Source: Bacteroidota bacterium
GTDB lineage: Bacteria > Bacteroidota > Bacteroidia > Bacteroidales > VadinHA17
Direction of reading: 5' to 3'
Length of the DNA: 54,660 nucleotides
Assembly: GCA_003250475.1 (NCBI GenBank)
Contig: QKGI01000144.1
Span: 1 to 54,660, forward strand
Positions within the stretch are counted from its first letter, which is position 1. Every line of letters starts with the position of its first letter. Shown here piece by piece: positions 50,028 to 54,660 of the stretch. The position numbers and the translations under genes are program-made. The notes below the pieces were generated by a model. That model was not told where the DNA came from. It saw only the letters and a program-made list of their open reading frames with translations, and did not search any database.

Positions 50028-51172
50028 AATCCACCCTTTATTTTAGTAACCTGAGATTTTGGAATAATCACTGTAAATACCGATCCTTTATCGGGTATGC
50101 TCTCAACATTTATTACCCCGTGGTACAGCCCCACAACCTTCCTTACAATTGACAGGCCGAGGCCGCTGCCGCTTATGTTACGCGTCTTGTCATTCTTTAT
50201 CCTTGAGAACTCTTCAAAGAGCATATTACGTTCATCATCATTCATGCCGATGCCGGTATCAGCCACCGAAACAGAAAACTCACTGTCATTACAATCGACC
50301 GTTATGGTCACTGTGCCGCCTGTCCTGTTGTACTTAACCGCATTAGATACCAGGTTGTTCATAATGATCTCAAAGTCGTTGGGATCAGCCCATATAGTCT
50401 CGCAACCCTTTATATCTGTAACAAAGCGTATATCCTTATGTATGGCGTAAGGGCTTACCGTCACTACTGCCATTGATACGAGATCCCTGAGGTTCACATC
50501 CTGCATCTTCTCCAGCTGTCTTTCGAAGCTCACCTTTGTGAAGTCCAGCAGGTCCATGATCAGGTGCCGCATACTGTCAATCCTCTGCAGGGATCTGTCT
50601 ATTGCTGAGGTATACTCATCGAGTGAATCACCCATCTGCCTCTCCTGCATCATCTTGAGGTAACCCTCGATGGCATTCAGCGGAGCCTTCATCTCATGTG
50701 ACAGTACCGAAAGGAACTGGAACCTGACCTTCTTTCCTTCCACTTTAAGTTTATGAGTTATCCTGCGCAGATACTGCTGCTTGGTTATCTGCTCGATGGA
50801 GGCCTTCAGCTCCTGGGGAGTGAACGGCTTGGGAATGAAGTCAATGGCTCCGTCATTATGTGCTTTGATAGCGACATCTATTGAAGCGTAGGATGTTATC
50901 ATTGCCACGACGATGTCATAGTTCTTTTTCCTCACATATTCGAGCACCTCCACACCCTGTATCCCGGGGAGCTTATTGTCGAGAAGGAGTATGTCGGGCA
51001 TCTCCCTGTCTATGATCTCTATACCCTCCTCACCCGTGGCCGCCTCCATTATGTTGAAGGTGTAATCCTCGTCCATAAAAGGATAGGTCACATGGAAATT
51101 TCCGAGTATCCTTGTCACCCCGGACCTGATGCCGGGCTCATCATCTACAACAAGTACTTTTAGCTGTGCCAT
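50024..51172 (-). CDS. Receiver-histidine kinase hybrid without membrane segment
   Basis: The 382-residue soluble protein has a receiver domain (D10/D11, phospho-acceptor D65 in LLLDNKLPG, T93, K115), a short coiled linker, a HisKA domain with phospho-acceptor His159 in FLSVLSHEMKAPLNAIEGY, and a HATPase domain (NNLVSNAVKYN, DTGIGM, GSGLGLSIVRKVV). The order receiver first, kinase second means that its kinase activity is probably switched by phosphotransfer from another kinase. The receiver holds an insertion of about ten residues (around YPFMDEDYTF). It has no output domain. It lies 5 bases after a lone receiver gene. Confidence 0.93.
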   Translation of the reverse strand: MAQLKVLVVDDEPGIRSGVTRILGNFHVTYPFMDEDYTFNIMEAATGEEGIEIIDREMPDILLLDNKLPGIQGVEVLEYVRKKNYDIVVAMITSYASIDVAIKAHNDGAIDFIPKPFTPQELKASIEQITKQQYLRRITHKLKVEGKKVRFQFLSVLSHEMKAPLNAIEGYLKMMQERQMGDSLDEYTSAIDRSLQRIDSMRHLIMDLLDFTKVSFERQLEKMQDVNLRDLVSMAVVTVSPYAIHKDIRFVTDIKGCETIWADPNDFEIIMNNLVSNAVKYNRTGGTVTITVDCNDSEFSVSVADTGIGMNDDERNMLFEEFSRIKNDKTRNISGSGLGLSIVRKVVGLYHGVINVESIPDKGSVFTVIIPKSQVTKIKGGL

Positions 51173-51177
51173 AGGTT

Positions 51178-51573
51178 TTAAATCTTAAGGAGTTTTCTTA
51201 TTCCCTGTTCTAGTTGTTCCGGCCTTACTCCCTTTTCCAGATAGAGGTCAGCCCTGATCCATTCGCGATCCTGTACGCTGTTAAGTCCGAAGGTAATACC
51301 CGTCTCCCTGGATACTGCCGTCGCAAGGATCACAGGTACATCCGGATACTTTCTCTTGAGCTTGTAACAGAGGATAAACCCGCTGTCGTCGTTTTCCATC
51401 ATCAGGTCGAAAACGGCAATATCCGGTCTCATTCTGGCGATTACCTGCTCTGCCTCTGCCTGGCTCTCCACTGCCACGACCTCAAACCCTGCCTTCCGCA
51501 GATAGAAGGCTACCTGGAAAAGATAGTCGGGGTCATCGTCAGCGAGAAGGACAGTCTCTGTTTTCTGATTCAT
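51178..51573 (-). CDS. Single-domain response regulator
   Basis: The 131-residue protein is a lone receiver domain with acidic D12/D13, phospho-acceptor D56 in IAVFDLMMEN, T85 and K114 (YLEKG). The loop after beta-3 is slightly longer than usual (MMENDDSGF). With no DNA-binding or enzymatic domain it would act as a phosphoryl shuttle or by protein contact. It lies between the hydrogenase-kinase fusion (50 bases upstream) and the receiver-kinase hybrid (5 bases downstream), so it is likely part of the same relay. Confidence 0.93.
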   Translation of the reverse strand: MNQKTETVLLADDDPDYLFQVAFYLRKAGFEVVAVESQAEAEQVIARMRPDIAVFDLMMENDDSGFILCYKLKRKYPDVPVILATAVSRETGITFGLNSVQDREWIRADLYLEKGVRPEQLEQGIRKLLKI

Positions 51574-51623
51574 CTCTGTGCGTTGTTAATTCATTACTTC
51601 ACTAATGCAAAGACCTCACCGGT

Positions 51624-53588
51624 TTATTTATCCCTCCTGGGAAGGATGATCCTGAAGGTAGTGCCTGTAGGACCTTTTGCCCTGTCACTGTTGGTCTCCA
51701 CAGTTATCTGTCCCTTATGCATCTTTACTATGCCATAGGTGGTTGCAAGACCCAGACCAGTCCCTTTCCCTATTCCCTTGGTGGTAAAGAAGGGTTCGAA
51801 GATCTTGGGTTTGTCTTCCTCATTAATTCCTGTTCCGGTATCGGAGACGTTGAATATCACATCCCCCGGTGTATCCTCGAGACGGACAGTCAGGGTGCCG
51901 CCGTCAGGCATAGCATCAATGGCGTTCTTAAAGAGGTTTGTAAGCACCTGCGTCACCTGCTCGGAATCGATGAGAGCATCCGGACTGGTGGTATTGTCAT
52001 CTATCACTGCCTTGATGTTGTCAGGGAAGACCACCCCTTCAATGCTGCTCTCAGTCAGTTTTCTGATATTTACAAACTGATAGTTCACCTGGTTCTTGCG
52101 GGCAAAATTAAGCAGGCCACCGACGATCTTTTTACATCGTGCCGCCTGGTCAACAATCAGTCTCAGGTCATCACGGACAGGATCGTCAGGCTTGCATTCC
52201 TCGAGTAGAATGTTGCTGTACATTATTACCACTCCCAGGGGGTTATTGAGCTCATGTGCTATCCCAGCCGAGAGCTGACCCATATGGGCAAGCTTTTCAG
52301 ACTGCTTGAGTGCGTTCTGCATGGTGGTCAGCTTGGCGTTGGAGAGGGCCAGGTCCTGCACTGACCTGTGCAGCTTGTCTATGGTGTTGGGAAGGCACAT
52401 CTCCTCTTCCGCCAGTCCTTTGACTATGGCTACAGCATGATCCACACAGGTCTCATATCCGCATGCCCCGCAGTCAAGATGATCCTTAGGCGTCAGTTTG
52501 CCCATCGATACCAGGACTTCCTGTATTTTCTCATCTTCAGGCTGGTCCCTGCGCATATCCTCCGGACGGAAACGGACCGACAGATCAAGCATGTCATACA
52601 GTTCCAGGTTCTTTCTCCACTCCTCCATGTTCAGCTCCGCCATTTTATCCTGGGCATAGGTACTTACCAGCGCCCGCCTGTTGTACTGTTTGCCTCCCTT
52701 ACTCATCCCCGGTCCCATAATGCAACCCTCACAACATAACAGCTCCAGGTGCTGGCCGCCAATCATCCCCTCCTCAAACTCCCTGATAGCCTCCTGGAAG
52801 TCAATCCTTCCCTCGGCAGCAATAATATTACCTGTAATTGCGTCATCATTCACCCCTGCAGTCTGAAGCAATCCCCTTGTCACAGGGAAGATGGCGCCCC
52901 GTCCCCCGAGAGGAGGATCAAACTCCGAGGGTATCACTGCGTCGGGACTTATTCCTGAAGCCTCAAACATCTCACGCAGTTCAAGGAATGTGATCGCCAC
53001 GTCCACCTCACCTGTCTCCGCCTTTTTTGCAACGCACGGACCGATAAAAGTCACTGACAGATCGTTGCCGTACTTTTTCCTCATCACCCTTGTCATGGCA
53101 ACCATGGGAGACACCACCGGGACAAGGTTCTGGGTCAGGTCCGGGTGGTAAAACCTTACAAAGGAAACAATAGCCGGACAGTCGGATGATACATAGTTTT
53201 TGGCTCCTGCCTCGCTTACAAGGTTGCGGTAACGGTGAGCCACGAGGTCAGCGCCGAAGGAGACCTCAGCGACATAGTCAAAACCCAGGGCGCGGATCAT
53301 GCCGACAACCTTTTTGTGGTCCGTAACATCGTGGAACTCGGCCGGGAAACTGGGGGCAACGATTGCTGCCTTTTTCCCCGGCTTGACCAGAACCTTCCTG
53401 ACCTGATCGACTGTATTTACAAAGACCTTGGCACCCTGACTGCATACTTTTGTACAGTTACCGCACGCGATGCACCTCTCGGTGATCACCTCCGCCTGCC
53501 CGCCGACAATCCTTATTGCCCTGGCAGGACACTCTCTCACGCAGGTGTAACAGGTGCGACACAACTCTTTTATTGTATATACCAGCAT
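51624..53588 (-). CDS. Histidine kinase fused to ferredoxin and [FeFe]-hydrogenase-type domains
   Basis: The 654-residue soluble protein has, in order: two [4Fe-4S] motifs (C10-C13-C16-C20 and C39-C42-C45-C49); an [FeFe]-hydrogenase large-subunit-like domain (about 70-330); a further four-Cys Fe-S module (C373-C376-C381-C398, LDCGACGYETC); a coiled segment; HisKA with His445 in GIAHELNNPLG; and HATPase (NLFKNAIDAM, DTGTGI, GKGTGLGLATTYGIV). Cysteines stand at all four H-cluster ligand positions: C137 (SSDCPA), C185 (IGPCVAKK), C285 and C289 (LLCCEGC). It is predicted to sense H2 or the ferredoxin redox state and to phosphorylate the neighbouring receivers. Related kinase-linked hydrogenases are placed in the sensory group C of the hydrogenase classification. 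Confidence 0.93.
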   Translation of the reverse strand: MLVYTIKELCRTCYTCVRECPARAIRIVGGQAEVITERCIACGNCTKVCSQGAKVFVNTVDQVRKVLVKPGKKAAIVAPSFPAEFHDVTDHKKVVGMIRALGFDYVAEVSFGADLVAHRYRNLVSEAGAKNYVSSDCPAIVSFVRFYHPDLTQNLVPVVSPMVAMTRVMRKKYGNDLSVTFIGPCVAKKAETGEVDVAITFLELREMFEASGISPDAVIPSEFDPPLGGRGAIFPVTRGLLQTAGVNDDAITGNIIAAEGRIDFQEAIREFEEGMIGGQHLELLCCEGCIMGPGMSKGGKQYNRRALVSTYAQDKMAELNMEEWRKNLELYDMLDLSVRFRPEDMRRDQPEDEKIQEVLVSMGKLTPKDHLDCGACGYETCVDHAVAIVKGLAEEEMCLPNTIDKLHRSVQDLALSNAKLTTMQNALKQSEKLAHMGQLSAGIAHELNNPLGVVIMYSNILLEECKPDDPVRDDLRLIVDQAARCKKIVGGLLNFARKNQVNYQFVNIRKLTESSIEGVVFPDNIKAVIDDNTTSPDALIDSEQVTQVLTNLFKNAIDAMPDGGTLTVRLEDTPGDVIFNVSDTGTGINEEDKPKIFEPFFTTKGIGKGTGLGLATTYGIVKMHKGQITVETNSDRAKGPTGTTFRIILPRRDK

Positions 53589-53600
53589 AAATATCCCTTT

Positions 53601-54660
53601 TTAAAGCAGCACGTCCCTCTTGTTGAAATGGGTATGGAACAGCTTTTTGTCAGCCAGTTCCCCGCAATCGACAAATACCTTTCCGTAAAGATCCTCAATG
53701 GAGGCTGACTGTTCTGGGCCACGTACAGCCTCCTGATCGTCTGTCTGCCATATAAACTTTGCTCTCTGCCGGACGGCCTCCCTGGAGCCGGCAGACATCA
53801 TGCCGCCGCCGTTGACACAACCCCCGGGACAGGCCATTACCTCCACCAGGTCATATGATGATCCGCTGTCAAGCATGGATTTCAGTTTGTCAAGACCCTT
53901 CATCCCGTCAACGACAGCCACTGAATAACTTACTTCGCCTGTAGTGACAGTGGCCTCCCTGAAGAGACCTGTGTTACGCAGCTTCTTAACCGCCTGCCTG
54001 TCAGCCTCCTGTCCTCCTGCCCTTATGGCAAGCGATCGCAATACTGATTCCGTGATGCCGCCGGCCGACTCTGCGAGAAGCGAGGCTGAGCTGCGCAGTG
54101 CCATCGGTTCATCAGCCGGTTCAGGGTCAATATTGGCGATATCGATACCATACAGGATGATCAGTCGTGCCAGCTCCCTGACAGTGAGTACCGTATCTAT
54201 GTCACTTATCCCCTTCCGCGTCATGCTGTCACGCCGGGCTTCAAATTTCATTGCGGTACAGGGGGTGACAGATACCGTATAGACATGTGATTTATCGTCT
54301 GAAACCGGAACAACCGATCTGATAATGGCTCCGGATATCTGCTGGGGAGTCTTGAGCGTTGACAGCACCGGAAGAAGCCCTGGCGTAAACTGCTCGCAAT
54401 ATTTTACCCACGCAGGGCATGCCGAGACTATCAGTGGTGTCTTGTCAGCCTTCTCCCTTTTGCTTATTATGGTGTCAGTAAGTTCAGTAATGAGTATATC
54501 AGTGCCCGTCCCCGATAGGAACACCCTGTCAAAACCTGTCTTTCTGAGAGCAGCATTCAGCAGCCTGTCAAAGTCGCGGTTGTATTTTATTCCCAGCTCT
54601 TCCGCCAGGGCAAAAGGTACAAGCGGCGAATATTGTATCACCCGCATCACATCACTTTTA
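53601..54660 (-). CDS. [FeFe]-hydrogenase large subunit, 5' end cut by window edge; sensory-like
   Basis: The frame is open to the last base of the window: codons before the apparent starts at 54650/54647 continue it, and the visible N-terminus VIQYSPLVPFALAEELG aligns with an internal hydrogenase stretch, so the ferredoxin part lies beyond the edge. The H-cluster motifs are SACPAW (Cys at 54417-54419), TPCTAMKFE (Cys at 54258-54260) and VMACPGGCVNGGGM (Cys at 53829-53831 and 53817-53819), so all four ligand cysteines are kept. The usual TSCCP proton-transfer cysteine is Ala, and the first Lys of the PCxxKK motif is Met. This pattern fits a sensory or slow enzyme better than a catalytic one. 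It ends 12 bases before the kinase fusion. Confidence 0.9.
   Translation of the reverse strand, partial: KSDVMRVIQYSPLVPFALAEELGIKYNRDFDRLLNAALRKTGFDRVFLSGTGTDILITELTDTIISKREKADKTPLIVSACPAWVKYCEQFTPGLLPVLSTLKTPQQISGAIIRSVVPVSDDKSHVYTVSVTPCTAMKFEARRDSMTRKGISDIDTVLTVRELARLIILYGIDIANIDPEPADEPMALRSSASLLAESAGGITESVLRSLAIRAGGQEADRQAVKKLRNTGLFREATVTTGEVSYSVAVVDGMKGLDKLKSMLDSGSSYDLVEVMACPGGCVNGGGMMSAGSREAVRQRAKFIWQTDDQEAVRGPEQSASIEDLYGKVFVDCGELADKKLFHTHFNKRDVLL

Noticed and set aside
54645-54650. GTG/ATG at 54650/54647 as the true start of the right-edge hydrogenase
   Set aside because: The frame stays open to the end of the window and the first visible residues match an internal hydrogenase segment, so the gene is cut by the edge.

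Overview
The window reads as a chromosomal segment from an anaerobic, fermentative member of the Bacteroidota (Bacteroidales-like). Several things point the same way: repeated TAnnTTTG -7 promoter boxes with little Shine-Dalgarno signal, a type IX secretion-type C-terminal domain, a GldF/GldG-type gliding ABC protein, a DUF3078 outer-membrane-type protein, Lpx lipid A synthesis, and futalosine-type menaquinone genes (mqnA plus a UbiA-family prenyltransferase). About 46 protein genes and one tRNA are supported. No insertion sequence, phage gene or CRISPR array is visible.

Layout. 1-4640: the tail of a cut gene, a membrane histidine kinase with an NtrC-type sigma-54 regulator, and an exported N-formylglutamate-amidohydrolase-like protein. 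4650-5700: HU, tRNA-Ser(UGA) with its terminator, and a patch of nested inverted and direct repeats. 5704-18586: housekeeping genes (RluA-type pseudouridine synthase, ferritin-like protein, purB with an MsbA-like exporter, mqnA-NfeD-GNAT, an HD phosphohydrolase with an M14 peptidase, and a dnaN-exonuclease-FAH operon). 18713-24507: a GldF-GldG fusion, a SpoIID-type protein, and lpxB-small membrane protein-surE. 24622-33544: pheT-UbiA, DUF3078, tryptophanase, yicC-gmk-nadD. 33665-40777: an amino-acid fermentation block (aminotransferase, four-subunit 2-oxoacid:ferredoxin oxidoreductase, ADP-forming acyl-CoA synthetase). 41038-46471: a C69 dipeptidase, hydE and a large M14 peptidase. 46443-54660: a minus-strand hydrogenase/redox-sensing cluster that runs off the right edge.

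How it fits together. Exported peptidases, tryptophanase, aminotransferase, 2-oxoacid oxidoreductase and acyl-CoA synthetase outline peptide and amino-acid fermentation that yields reduced ferredoxin and ATP. The right-hand cluster looks like the matching electron-disposal and redox-sensing apparatus. It contains hydE and hydG (H-cluster maturation), a duplicated TM1266-type protein, the NADH-sensing repressor Rex, RibF, two receiver proteins without a DNA-binding output domain, a histidine kinase fused to an H-cluster-type hydrogenase domain, and a second [FeFe]-hydrogenase with alanine at the usual proton-transfer cysteine. I read this as an H2/redox-sensing phosphorelay and consider it the most interesting system here. 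hydF and any catalytic partner subunits are not in the window.

A second theme is repeats. An intergenic family with an 8-bp period (GACTGCAA / GACCTTCA) occurs at three loci, each next to the 3' end of a minus-strand gene. A separate nested palindromic element lies directly behind the tRNA gene.
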